Made by a program: the position numbers and the translations under genes
Shown here: positions 31,453-39,115 of the stretch, piece after piece
How the letters are laid out: each line of letters starts with the position of its first letter
How positions within the stretch are numbered: the first letter of the stretch is position 1
Notes under the pieces: model-generated
What the model was told of the DNA's origin: nothing
Database searches by the model: none
What the model saw: only the letters and a program-made list of their open reading frames with translations
Assembly (NCBI GenBank): GCA_023423835.1
Contig: JAFAEW010000089.1
Coordinates: 1 to 41,841, forward strand
Length of the DNA stretch: 41,841 nt
From: Bacteroidota bacterium
GTDB taxonomy: Bacteria; Bacteroidota; Bacteroidia; Chitinophagales; Chitinophagaceae
Direction: 5' to 3'

Positions 31453-32754
31453 ATGATTGAAATAAAAGTTCCTTCGGTTGGAGAATCAATTAATGAAGTA
31501 ACGCTCTTGAAATGGATCAAAAAAGACGGTGAATATGTTGACCGCGACGAGGTGATTGCAGAATTGGAAAGCGAAAAAGCAACCTTCGAAGTAAATGCAG
31601 AACAAGCCGGCAAGCTAAAAATTATCGCACAGGAAGGAGATACCCTTCATGTGGGAAGTGTATTGGCACATATTGACGAAAACGCGGCCGATCCTGCTGC
31701 CACAGCCTCCGAAAAGCCGCAGGAAGCAAAGACCGAAACACCAACTGAAAAATCTCCTGCAACACAATCTGAAAAGGAAACACAAAACACCATAAATGAG
31801 CCCGCAGGCCATCCCGGAACAACGATAATCGCACCTTCAACGGAAGCCGATAACAGCTCTAAAGAAGTAAAAGCAAGTCCCGTAGCCTCGGCCATCATCG
31901 CTGATAAAAAACCCGATGTGGGATCTATAAAGCCTTCCGGACCGGGTGGGAAAATTCTTAAAAACGACGTCCTGGAGGCACTGGCCAATCCGGGCAAAAA
32001 AGCCTTCGAAGGTCAACAACTTTTCAGCCGTAATGAAAGAAAAGTAAAGATGACCAATCTTCGGAAAACCATCAGCAGAAGGCTGGTGGAAGCCAAAAAC
32101 ACCACCGCCATGTTAACCACTTTTAATGAAGTGGATATGACGGAAATTATGGCCATCAGGAAGAAAAATAAGGAAGCCTTTCAAAAGGCGCATGGTGTTG
32201 GTCTTGGTTTTATGAGCTTTTTCGCAAAGGCCTGTTCCATTGCGCTCAGCGAGATTCCGCAGGTGAATGCCTACCTTGATGAGGACGTTCTCATTTACCA
32301 CGATTATGCCGATATCAGCATTGCCGTATCAACGCCACGAGGATTGACCGTTCCTGTCATCAGAAATGTCGAAAGCCTGAGCATGGCTGACATCGAAAGA
32401 AAAGTGATCGAACTGGCGACAAAAGCAAGGGATTCGAAATTGACGATGGAAGAATTGCAGGGAGGAACTTTCACGATTACCAATGGCGGCGTTTTCGGCA
32501 GCTTAATGAGTACGCCGATCATCAATATTCCACAAAGTGCAATTCTCGGAATGCACAAGATCCAGGAACGACCAATGGTAATTGATGGAAAAGTAGAGGT
32601 TCGCCCAATGATGTATGTTGCATTAAGCTATGACCACCGGGTGATCGATGGAAAAGAAAGCGTAACATTTTTAGTGCGCGTTAAAGAATTACTCGAAGAT
32701 CCTGCGCTCTTACTTTTAGGAAAAGATCCGGTAAAAGCGCTTCTGGAATTATAA
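31453..32754 (+). CDS. odhB: 2-oxoglutarate dehydrogenase E2, dihydrolipoyl succinyltransferase
   Basis: This 433-residue protein has residues 1-76 as a lipoyl domain with the attachment lysine in ELESEKATFEVNA. A Pro/Thr/Glu-rich linker follows (about 80-135). The peripheral E1/E3-binding domain spans about 140-180 (ASPVASAIIADKKPDVGSIK, then PSGPGGKILKNDVL). The catalytic acyltransferase core spans about 195-433, with SYDHRVIDGKESVTFL (His and Asp of the HxxxDG motif). The protein transfers succinyl from E1-bound intermediates to CoA in the TCA cycle. No E1 (sucA) gene lies next to it, unlike in many bacteria. A terminator follows directly. Confidence 0.93.
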   Translation: MIEIKVPSVGESINEVTLLKWIKKDGEYVDRDEVIAELESEKATFEVNAEQAGKLKIIAQEGDTLHVGSVLAHIDENAADPAATASEKPQEAKTETPTEKSPATQSEKETQNTINEPAGHPGTTIIAPSTEADNSSKEVKASPVASAIIADKKPDVGSIKPSGPGGKILKNDVLEALANPGKKAFEGQQLFSRNERKVKMTNLRKTISRRLVEAKNTTAMLTTFNEVDMTEIMAIRKKNKEAFQKAHGVGLGFMSFFAKACSIALSEIPQVNAYLDEDVLIYHDYADISIAVSTPRGLTVPVIRNVESLSMADIERKVIELATKARDSKLTMEELQGGTFTITNGGVFGSLMSTPIINIPQSAILGMHKIQERPMVIDGKVEVRPMMYVALSYDHRVIDGKESVTFLVRVKELLEDPALLLLGKDPVKALLEL

Positions 32755-32761
32755 CAGAAAG

Positions 32762-32790
32762 ATGGCTGCAAATGATGCGGCCATTTTTTT
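32762..32790 (+). terminator. Terminator of odhB
   Basis: The stem ATGGCTGC/GCGGCCAT (32762-32769 with 32777-32784, one G-T pair) has a 7-nt loop and a run of seven T. It lies 8 bases past the odhB stop codon. Confidence 0.85.
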
Positions 32791-32815
32791 CAATCATTGT
32801 ACGAGCTAATTGAGG

Positions 32816-34000
32816 ATGAGTTCTGCACACAAGAAACGAGTGGAAAGTTATTTTAGACAAGCTATTTTTTTGGTAAAAGAATATGCAGGAGAAGTTCCTT
32901 TTTCAATTTTCATAAAACAATTTTTTTCGGAGCACAAAAAATTTGGATCGAAAGACCGGAAAGCAATAACTGCCTTATGTTACAGCTATTTCAGACTGGG
33001 ACAATCCCTGAGAAGTGCAGGCGATGAAGATCGAATGAAAACCGCGATTTTTTTATGCGATCCTCCGGTAGAAGGAGCACCTGAAATCTTACCGCAAAAC
33101 TTCGCTGAAAAAATCAGACTTCCGATCGATAAAAAAATAAAGTTCCTGTCCGATATTCAACCAGAATTCGACGCATCAGAAATTTTTACTTTTGCAGGCA
33201 CAAGCGACGGAATTGAAAAAACCGCATTTTCCATTTCACATCTCATTCAACCCGATCTTTTTATTCGGCTTCGACCAAACAAAAAAGAAAAGGTGATCTC
33301 GTCTTTAAACCGCGCAGCGATTCCCTTCGAACAGATCGAAGACGATTGCGTTGCACTTCCAAACGGCGTAAAACTCGAAGAGGCGTTACAAATCAATACC
33401 GATGTGGTGATCCAGGATTTGTCGAGTCAAAACATCAAAAATCTTCTTGAAGTTATTCCAACGAAAAATCCACTTACCATTTGGGATTGTTGCGCGGGTA
33501 GCGGAGGCAAATCGATACTCGCAACCGACCATCTTCGGGTGGCTGCATTGTACGTGTCAGACATCCGAAAATCAATTCTGATCAACTTAAGGAGCCGGTT
33601 GAAGGAAGCAGGATTGAAACAACCACACATCTTCGAAGCCGATCTTTCAAAAGGACCGGCCAGATTGAATACGAAATTTGATCTTATCATTTGCGATGTG
33701 CCCTGCACGGGGAGCGGTACCTGGGGACGGACGCCGGAAAACCTTAGCCACTTTAAGGAAGAGGAAATAGCCCGATACAATGATCTTCAAAGGAAGATTG
33801 TGACAAATGTTTCCGCCTCGCTCAAAAAAAATGGCTGGCTTTTATACGCTACCTGTTCGGTCTTCAGGAAGGAAAATGAAGATATGGTCGAATTCATCGA
33901 AAAAACAATGCAGTTGCGACTGATCAAATGCTCGGTGCTGAAAGGTTACGATAAAAAAGCCGATACTTTATTTGCAGCAATTTTTCAATCAGACAATTGA
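32816..34000 (+). CDS. RsmB/NOL1/NOP2/Sun-family RNA (cytosine-5) methyltransferase
   Basis: This is a 394-residue protein; the start at 32816 (MSSAHKKRVESYF) is preferred over the ATG two codons earlier. Residues about 1-100 form a helical NusB-like RNA-binding part. The SAM domain follows: WDCCAGSGGKS (motif I), DVPCTGSGTWGRTPENL (motif IV with the conserved Cys) and LYATCSVFRKENEDMV (motif VI with the catalytic Cys). It makes m5C, probably in 16S rRNA (RsmB/RsmF-like). The assignment to a particular position is uncertain because the N-terminal part is divergent. Its stop overlaps the convergent aroQ gene by 16 bases. Confidence 0.88.
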   Translation: MSSAHKKRVESYFRQAIFLVKEYAGEVPFSIFIKQFFSEHKKFGSKDRKAITALCYSYFRLGQSLRSAGDEDRMKTAIFLCDPPVEGAPEILPQNFAEKIRLPIDKKIKFLSDIQPEFDASEIFTFAGTSDGIEKTAFSISHLIQPDLFIRLRPNKKEKVISSLNRAAIPFEQIEDDCVALPNGVKLEEALQINTDVVIQDLSSQNIKNLLEVIPTKNPLTIWDCCAGSGGKSILATDHLRVAALYVSDIRKSILINLRSRLKEAGLKQPHIFEADLSKGPARLNTKFDLIICDVPCTGSGTWGRTPENLSHFKEEEIARYNDLQRKIVTNVSASLKKNGWLLYATCSVFRKENEDMVEFIEKTMQLRLIKCSVLKGYDKKADTLFAAIFQSDN

Positions 34001-34422
34001 TTGAAATTTTCCATAAAATAATGAACAGCAAGTTCGTATCCTTTTACCCCTAAGCCGCTGATCGTTCCACGGCATTTGGCGGAAACATAGGAAAGTTTCC
34101 GAAAATCTTCGCGGTCAAAAATATTGCTGATGTGCACTTCCACTACGGGAATGGAGATAGCTGCCACTGCATCGCCGATAGCAACTGAAGTATGGGTGTA
34201 TCCTGCAGGATTTAGAATGATGGCATGATGGTCCAACTGAAGTTGTTGCAACCGGTTGATTATTTCTCCCTCAATATTGGATTGGAAGTAAGTAAATTCT
34301 GTCCGCGGAAACTGTTCTTTCAATTGCAGCAGATATTCTTCGAAAGTCAGAGTGCCATACAGGTGCGGCTCCCGCTTTCCCAATAAGTTTAAATTCGGCC
34401 CGTTGATAATTCCGATTTTCAT
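33985..34422 (-). CDS. aroQ: 3-dehydroquinate dehydratase, type II
   Basis: This 145-residue enzyme converts 3-dehydroquinate to 3-dehydroshikimate in the shikimate pathway, typically as a dodecamer. Conserved motifs are present: IINGPNLNLLGKREPHLYG with the catalytic Tyr, ILNPAGYTHTSVAIGDAV with Asn/His, VVEVHISNIFDREDFRKLSY, and GTISGLGVKGYELAV with the substrate-loop elements. The gene overlaps rsmB-like at the 3' end. A TAATTTTG -7 match (34446-34439) lies 17 bases upstream, next to an inverted repeat. Confidence 0.95.
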   Translation of the reverse strand: MKIGIINGPNLNLLGKREPHLYGTLTFEEYLLQLKEQFPRTEFTYFQSNIEGEIINRLQQLQLDHHAIILNPAGYTHTSVAIGDAVAAISIPVVEVHISNIFDREDFRKLSYVSAKCRGTISGLGVKGYELAVHYFMENFNQLSD

Positions 34423-34438
34423 GGTGTAAATGTTGGTC

Positions 34439-34464
34439 CAAAATTATCTATCCAATGTGATAGA
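34439..34464 (-). promoter_or_regulatory. aroQ promoter -7 with adjacent inverted repeat
   Basis: TAATTTTG on the minus strand (34446-34439) matches TAnnTTTG. TCTATC (34447-34452) and GATAGA (34459-34464) are perfect inverse copies 6 bases apart, directly upstream of it. The divergent ogt gene starts 76 bases further on, so the repeat could serve both. This accounts for the 34423-34540 intergenic stretch. Confidence 0.4.
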
Positions 34465-34540
34465 ATGTAGCTTAATCTTCTTATTTTTTCAACCGTAAAT
34501 AATTATAGAGATTTGTAACCAAATTAACAGGGCTCAATTT

Positions 34541-35038
34541 ATGGAACATCTTTACTATACCTATTATCAAAGTCCTGTTGGCCTGCTTAAACTTGGCGGC
34601 ACCGAACAGTACATTTGTGAATTGAGCTTTGTTGATGCACAGGAGCAGATTATCCATGGTGAACCGGGTATCAGCGATATTCTACATCAGTGTACCGAAC
34701 AGCTGATCGAGTTTTTCAACGGGAAAAGAAAACAGTTCGATATTCCCGTATGGCAAGCCGGCACTCCGTTTCAGCAAAAAGTATGGAATGAACTGTTGAA
34801 CATTCCGTTCGGAAAAACCATCAGTTATTTCGAGCTCGCAAAAATGCTGGGAGATCCGAAAGTCATAAGAGCCGCTGCTTCTACCAACGGCAAAAACAAC
34901 ATAGCCATCATCGTTCCCTGTCACCGTGTAATTGGAAGCGATAAAAGTCTGACTGGCTATTCAGGCGGTCTTTGGAGAAAGAAATGGTTGTTGCAACATG
35001 AATTCCACGTGCTTCATGGCATTCAAACTTTGTTTTAA
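34541..35038 (+). CDS. ogt: Methylated-DNA-protein-cysteine S-methyltransferase
   Basis: This 165-residue protein has an N-terminal ribonuclease-like domain (YTYYQSPVGLLKLGGTEQYI). The C-terminal suicide domain has TPFQQKVWNELLNIPFGKTI, the helix-turn-helix arginine region (DPKVIRAAASTNGKNNIAII) and the acceptor-cysteine motif PCHRVIGSDKSL (PCHRV). It removes alkyl groups from O6-guanine irreversibly. The ending GGLWRKKWLLQHE is usual. No Ada regulatory domain is present. It is probably cotranscribed with the reductase gene 15 bases downstream, though they have no known functional link. Confidence 0.94.
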   Translation: MEHLYYTYYQSPVGLLKLGGTEQYICELSFVDAQEQIIHGEPGISDILHQCTEQLIEFFNGKRKQFDIPVWQAGTPFQQKVWNELLNIPFGKTISYFELAKMLGDPKVIRAAASTNGKNNIAIIVPCHRVIGSDKSLTGYSGGLWRKKWLLQHEFHVLHGIQTLF

Positions 35039-35053
35039 ATTCTAAAGACTCGC

Positions 35054-36091
35054 ATGGAAACAGAATTAAGGATAACGGATATATTTGAAGAAACAGAAGA
35101 TACAAAAACTTATTTTTTAGAACGCGTTGATGGCAAGAAGCTGGAATATGAGGCGGGACAATTTCTCACGCTGCTTTTAGAGATTAATGGCAGAAAGGTC
35201 AGGCGTTCCTATTCTTTCGGATCTGCCCCTGGAATAGATAAATATCCATTCATTACCATTAAAAGAAAAACCAACGGAGAAATTTCGAGATTTATCCAGG
35301 ATAACTTTTTCGTTGGAAGCAGGTTGAAAGCGCTTCCTGCAGCCGGCAGATTCACCCTTTCTTTTCCCCTCCGGAAATCTTATTTTTGTATCACGGGCGG
35401 AAGCGGCATCGTTCCCGCTTTTTCACTGATCAAATCAATCCTGAACAACCATGAGCAGTTAACTGTTTTCTTACTCAATCAATCGCGATCAGAAAATGAT
35501 ATCATCTATAAAAACGAACTTGAAGCATTACACCACCGGTTTCAATCGCGTTTTACCTGGCAACAGTTATTCAGCAAACCGCTTGGCAACAGACATTCGC
35601 TGAAAAGGTTGAGCAACCTTTTACTGGAAGAAATACTGCTCGACTTTTTTTCATCAAACCCGATTCAAAACAACGTTGTTTTCTACCTGTGCGGCCCTCA
35701 GGCAATAATGAGGATGGCTGAATTTACCCTGAAACTGATTGGTTTTCCAGATCAGCAGATCAAAAAAGAACAGTTTGTAGTGGATCTTGCGAAACCGGTG
35801 ATTCCGCTGTTAGACCGTGGGGAAAGATCAGTATCCATCCGGTTTGAAGGACAGCAATTTGTGTTTTCGGTAAACTATCCGCAAACCATCCTCGATGCGG
35901 CACTCAACAACAACATCGAATTACCCTACAGTTGCAAAGCCGGCATTTGCAGCGCCTGCCTGGCGAGGGTAGATAGCGGAAAAATAATTATGGGAAATAA
36001 CGAGGTGCTTACAGACAAAGAAGTTGCAGATCACAAGATCCTGACCTGTGTTGCCTATGCGGCAACCGATGTAGAATTATCAATTGGATGA
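35054..36091 (+). CDS. PaaE/ferredoxin-NADPH-reductase-like protein with C-terminal 2Fe-2S domain
   Basis: This 345-residue protein has three parts. The FAD-binding barrel is about 1-100 (RRSYSFGSAPG, with the RxYS(F) flavin motif). The NAD(P)-binding domain is about 105-240 (ITGGSGIVPAFSLIKSIL and FYLCGPQAIM). The plant-type ferredoxin domain is about 260-345, with cluster ligands in SCKAGICSACL and a later cysteine in ILTCVAYA. It shuttles electrons from NAD(P)H to a partner oxygenase or reductase. The order matches PaaE-type and ring-hydroxylating oxygenase reductases, but no oxygenase gene is in the window, so its partner is unknown. Confidence 0.9.
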   Translation: METELRITDIFEETEDTKTYFLERVDGKKLEYEAGQFLTLLLEINGRKVRRSYSFGSAPGIDKYPFITIKRKTNGEISRFIQDNFFVGSRLKALPAAGRFTLSFPLRKSYFCITGGSGIVPAFSLIKSILNNHEQLTVFLLNQSRSENDIIYKNELEALHHRFQSRFTWQQLFSKPLGNRHSLKRLSNLLLEEILLDFFSSNPIQNNVVFYLCGPQAIMRMAEFTLKLIGFPDQQIKKEQFVVDLAKPVIPLLDRGERSVSIRFEGQQFVFSVNYPQTILDAALNNNIELPYSCKAGICSACLARVDSGKIIMGNNEVLTDKEVADHKILTCVAYAATDVELSIG

Positions 36092-36568
36092 CCACACGAT
36101 TTTTGGATCGGTTAGCACCACCTTATCGCTTTTAAATTCAAGGTATCCTTTCACTTTAATCTGCTCACCCTTTTTGAGCTTGTCCAGTTGTTCCTTATCC
36201 TTTAAAAACAAGCTCTCTATCAGAATAGAATTCTTTTCTTTACCGGGCCTGAACACAATAAAGGCTTCGCCGGAATGATATTTATCGACGGTTTCCACTA
36301 CCCCTTCGACCAGCAGTAATTTGTCCTTATATTTTGCTATCGAGCTGTCTGTCTGTTGTTCAAATTCCTGTTCAAGCTGCAGGGCCGGAATTTCAATTGC
36401 CACCATATCCGGATCCCGGACTTTCTGCTTGGGAATGGTATCGACATAGGCTTCTGCCATTACCTGCACAATAACTCCGATCAACACGATCAATCCGATA
36501 AAAAACAGCAACTTTTTACCCGTTGAGGTTTTCTTTTTCTCCGGCAATGTTTCTTCACCTGTTATCAT
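36080..36568 (-). CDS. Membrane-anchored OB-fold (tRNA_anti-like) protein
   Basis: This 162-residue protein has one TM helix near the N-terminus (about 19-38, KLLFFIGLIVLIGVIVQVMA). A region rich in Glu/Gln/Lys (about 55-80) follows, then a 75-residue OB-like barrel: DKLLLVEGVVETVDKYHSGE, IVFRPG, ILIESLF and KGEQIKVKGYLEFKSDKVVL. This resembles the tRNA_anti-like domain of exported Bacteroidota proteins. The ligand is unknown. Its 3' end overlaps the reductase gene by 12 bases. Confidence 0.75.
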   Translation of the reverse strand: MITGEETLPEKKKTSTGKKLLFFIGLIVLIGVIVQVMAEAYVDTIPKQKVRDPDMVAIEIPALQLEQEFEQQTDSSIAKYKDKLLLVEGVVETVDKYHSGEAFIVFRPGKEKNSILIESLFLKDKEQLDKLKKGEQIKVKGYLEFKSDKVVLTDPKIVWSSN

Positions 36569-36624
36569 CCATCAAGTTTTAACCCGCAAATATCTGTATA
36601 AAAAGGACAAAGTTTCAATTAAAA

Positions 36625-37572
36625 TCAACTCATCAAAAGTACGTTCACACTTCTCTGCAGCACATTAAAAGCGATTTCAGCCATAAGGTTTTCCTTATCA
36701 AGTGTGGGATTCACTTCGGTGATTTCAAAACAGCAGATTTTTCTCGCCTGCATAAATTTACTGATGAGATCTTCTACTTCCCGTTCTCTCAATCCATTCG
36801 GAACCGGCGTGCCCGTTCCCCTGGAAATAGAGGAATCAAGACTGTCAACATCAAAACTTAGAAATATATGTGTGCAGTCACTCAGATACCGCAAGGTTGT
36901 GCGTACAATACTTTCCGGACCCTTGCGCCGCACTTCGCTCGTGCTGATCACTTTCATTCCATACTTTTCGATCAGGTTCTTTTCTTCCCGTTCGAAATCC
37001 CTCAGGGCGATGAAAACGATGTCTTCGGGCAAAACTTTCGGAGCTATTCCGCCAAGATTTTTCAGATAATCCCAATGCTTTTTTGTCTCTTCATCAATAT
37101 CGTGAACGGCCGAGGCAAGATTGTCTTCATTGATTGCCGTTGCCAGCGGCATCCCATGTACGTTTCCTGAAGGCGTGGTATAAGGTGTATGGAGATCGGC
37201 ATGTGCATCAACCCAGATAACGCCAAGTTTGCTGTTTGGATTTGCGATTTTTATGCCTGCAATAATGGCTCCGGCGCTGCTGTGATCGCCGGTTAATACC
37301 ACCGGAAAGAAATTATTTTTCATCGTTTCAGCCACCGCCTTTGAAACGCGGTCATACATTGCCACAATTCCGGTAATTCGCCTTGCATAGGATGATTCAA
37401 TTGCCTCATAAAGCATCTTATTCTCGGTAGGAATTTTTTCAGAAGGGAAATGGACAAAAAAGCTGCTCATAAAGTCCAGCGCAGCAATCTTGATGGCCTC
37501 AATTCCAAGGCTCGCTCCTCTCGTTCCTGCTCCAAGTTCAGATGGTACTTCAATAATTTTAATATTCTTCAT
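36625..37572 (-). CDS. rocF: Arginase-family enzyme (ureohydrolase)
   Basis: This 315-residue protein starts MKNIKIIEVPSELGAGTRG; a longer in-frame start upstream adds an unlikely leader. The binuclear Mn2+ site is complete: GDHSSAGA, WVDAHADLHTP, SFDVDSLDSS and a late FEITEVNP. These match arginase (hydrolysis of arginine to ornithine and urea), with the ureohydrolase signature SxDxDxxDP-like as SFDVDSLDS. Agmatinase or formimidoylglutamase cannot be ruled out from motifs alone, but SELGAGTRGASLGIEAI favours arginase-type. A DnaJ-domain gene lies upstream on the same strand and an OB-fold gene downstream. Confidence 0.85.
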   Translation of the reverse strand: MKNIKIIEVPSELGAGTRGASLGIEAIKIAALDFMSSFFVHFPSEKIPTENKMLYEAIESSYARRITGIVAMYDRVSKAVAETMKNNFFPVVLTGDHSSAGAIIAGIKIANPNSKLGVIWVDAHADLHTPYTTPSGNVHGMPLATAINEDNLASAVHDIDEETKKHWDYLKNLGGIAPKVLPEDIVFIALRDFEREEKNLIEKYGMKVISTSEVRRKGPESIVRTTLRYLSDCTHIFLSFDVDSLDSSISRGTGTPVPNGLREREVEDLISKFMQARKICCFEITEVNPTLDKENLMAEIAFNVLQRSVNVLLMS

Positions 37573-37675
37573 AATATGCGATTGAAATAATCGGCCTTTG
37601 CTGAAAAAAGTGTTTAGTTGCTGCAATTTAAAGGCATTGCTGACTTTTTCCAAATTCCGTCTTTCAACAACGCCT

Positions 37676-38332
37676 TCAGCGACAAACGAAGAATATCAAT
37701 ACACAAAGAATAAAGGCCAGCAACATCGCGATCCAGGGTTTGAAATTATCCCAGTCTTCTTTTCTCTTTTTCAGTTTCAGATATTGAGTTGTCTTCTGCT
37801 GAAAAGCCGTTGGGCCCTCAAAAAGTGGATGAAGCTTTTCAATGACCGACTTACTCATCCTATAATTCAGCGGTTTGGAAACCAATAAAATCTGTTCGGA
37901 AAATTTTTCGGCCAGCAAACTGTTTTTTTCTTTTTCCAGTAACAATAGCTTTCTTGGCGACAATAGGTTTTCAATGCTCAAAAAAAGCGCTTCCCTGTTG
38001 ATGCGAAACGGATCGGCCATCGCAACAAATGCCTCGAGTTGATTAGCTTCCTGAAAAATCGTCTCGAGGCTGATTGATCCGTTTTTATTTGATCCATAGT
38101 TTACGGAAGAAAATTTTCTTTCATGGTATTGCTGGCGCTTTGCTGCATCCGACAAGACGTCGTAAGCCTCAGCTATTTCTTTAAAAGCTTCTTCGGCCTT
38201 TGCATCGCCCTGGTTTTTATCAGGATGAAATTTATTGGCAAGAAAACGGAATGAACGCTTTATCTCTGCAAGGGTTGCATTAGGCGGAACGCCGAGAATG
38301 AGATAATAATTTTTTTCGGAAACCTTCAACAT
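37676..38332 (-). CDS. DnaJ-domain membrane protein
   Basis: This 218-residue protein has an N-terminal J domain (about 5-72), NYYLILGVPPNATLAEIKRS with the HPD tripeptide in NKFHPDKNQGD and the usual YDVLSDAAKR helix. A helical middle follows (about 75-195, ISLETIFQEANQLEAFVAMA). A C-terminal TM helix (about 197-217, WIAMLLAFILCVLIFFVCR) would anchor it to the inner membrane with the J domain in the cytoplasm. It lacks the Gly/Phe-rich and zinc-finger parts of DnaJ, so it is a type III J protein recruiting DnaK to a membrane client. The client is unknown. Confidence 0.9.
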   Translation of the reverse strand: MLKVSEKNYYLILGVPPNATLAEIKRSFRFLANKFHPDKNQGDAKAEEAFKEIAEAYDVLSDAAKRQQYHERKFSSVNYGSNKNGSISLETIFQEANQLEAFVAMADPFRINREALFLSIENLLSPRKLLLLEKEKNSLLAEKFSEQILLVSKPLNYRMSKSVIEKLHPLFEGPTAFQQKTTQYLKLKKRKEDWDNFKPWIAMLLAFILCVLIFFVCR

Positions 38333-38404
38333 CCGCTCAAAGGTCGGTAATAATTGAATTACCGGATCGAGCGAACTTCAGGATTTGACAAATATTTATT
38401 GCTG

Positions 38405-38803
38405 CTAAGGTGTTGAAACCGAACGCAAAGAAAGAATGTAATTGACCATCTCTGCCGCATCCTGCTGATCCAGGTTTGGATGTGGCGTCATTTGTTGTTC
38501 TCCCCATTTTCCTTTTGATCCATGCACAATGCTGTGGATTAAGTTGGAAACATTCCCTGCATTATTTTCATAACGTTCGGCGATTTCCACATAGCTGGGA
38601 CCGATTGTTTTTTTATCAACCTGGTGACAAGTGAGGCAATCGTTGGCCGCAATTAGCCTTGCTCCTTCAGCAGTTGCACTATCGGTACTTAACGCCGCAT
38701 TGTTTTGCAGACTGTCGGTTGCGGTCAGATCAGGCGATGGATTTCTGTTGCTGCAAGCAATTGAAAAAATAGCGATCGCTAAAAAAATAAAGATAAATTT
38801 CAT
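38405..38803 (-). CDS. c-type cytochrome, lipoprotein
   Basis: This 132-residue protein has a lipobox cysteine at residue 17 (AIFSIAC). A Ser/Thr/Asp/Asn-rich linker runs to about residue 43. A class I cytochrome c domain follows, with heme motif CLTCH (56-60) and probable axial Met105 in QQMTPHPNLD. The C-terminal helix ends AEMVNYILSLR. It carries electrons in the periplasm, tethered to a membrane by lipid. No terminal oxidase gene is nearby. Confidence 0.92.
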   Translation of the reverse strand: MKFIFIFLAIAIFSIACSNRNPSPDLTATDSLQNNAALSTDSATAEGARLIAANDCLTCHQVDKKTIGPSYVEIAERYENNAGNVSNLIHSIVHGSKGKWGEQQMTPHPNLDQQDAAEMVNYILSLRSVSTP

Positions 38804-39115
38804 CTCAAAAAGTTTTTACTCGAATAATGAATGGCAGGTTTTTCCCATCAAACTGCGTGCGAAGAATCGGAATTCCGGATTCCGCAATCCGATGTTTGTG
38901 AGCTTTCAGGTCGGATTTCCGAAGCTATTGTATTGATTTTTAGGCGAAGACAAACTTCGTTCTCCGCCGATTGTTAAAAAACATTAGGGGTAATTTTTTC
39001 TACACATCCTTTTTCACATTCATTGACATTGCAGATTTTTCATGGCAACGTTTTTTTGGCAAAGCGGCCAGACATTGTCTATCTAAATACTCCTTCACTT
39101 TAAATAATTCTATTT
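38804..39115. other. Intergenic region with overlapping palindromes, no gene seen
   Basis: This 312-base divergent gap between the cytochrome c and TPP-enzyme genes has no credible frame. It holds a 10-bp palindrome CGGAATTCCG (38868-38877) overlapping a hairpin CGGATT-CCGC-AATCCG (38876-38891), and a smaller hairpin CGAAG/CTTCG near 38945-38960. TTTTTTTG at 39051-39058 followed 21 bases later by TATCTAAA is a weak candidate promoter for the TPP gene. Confidence 0.4.
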
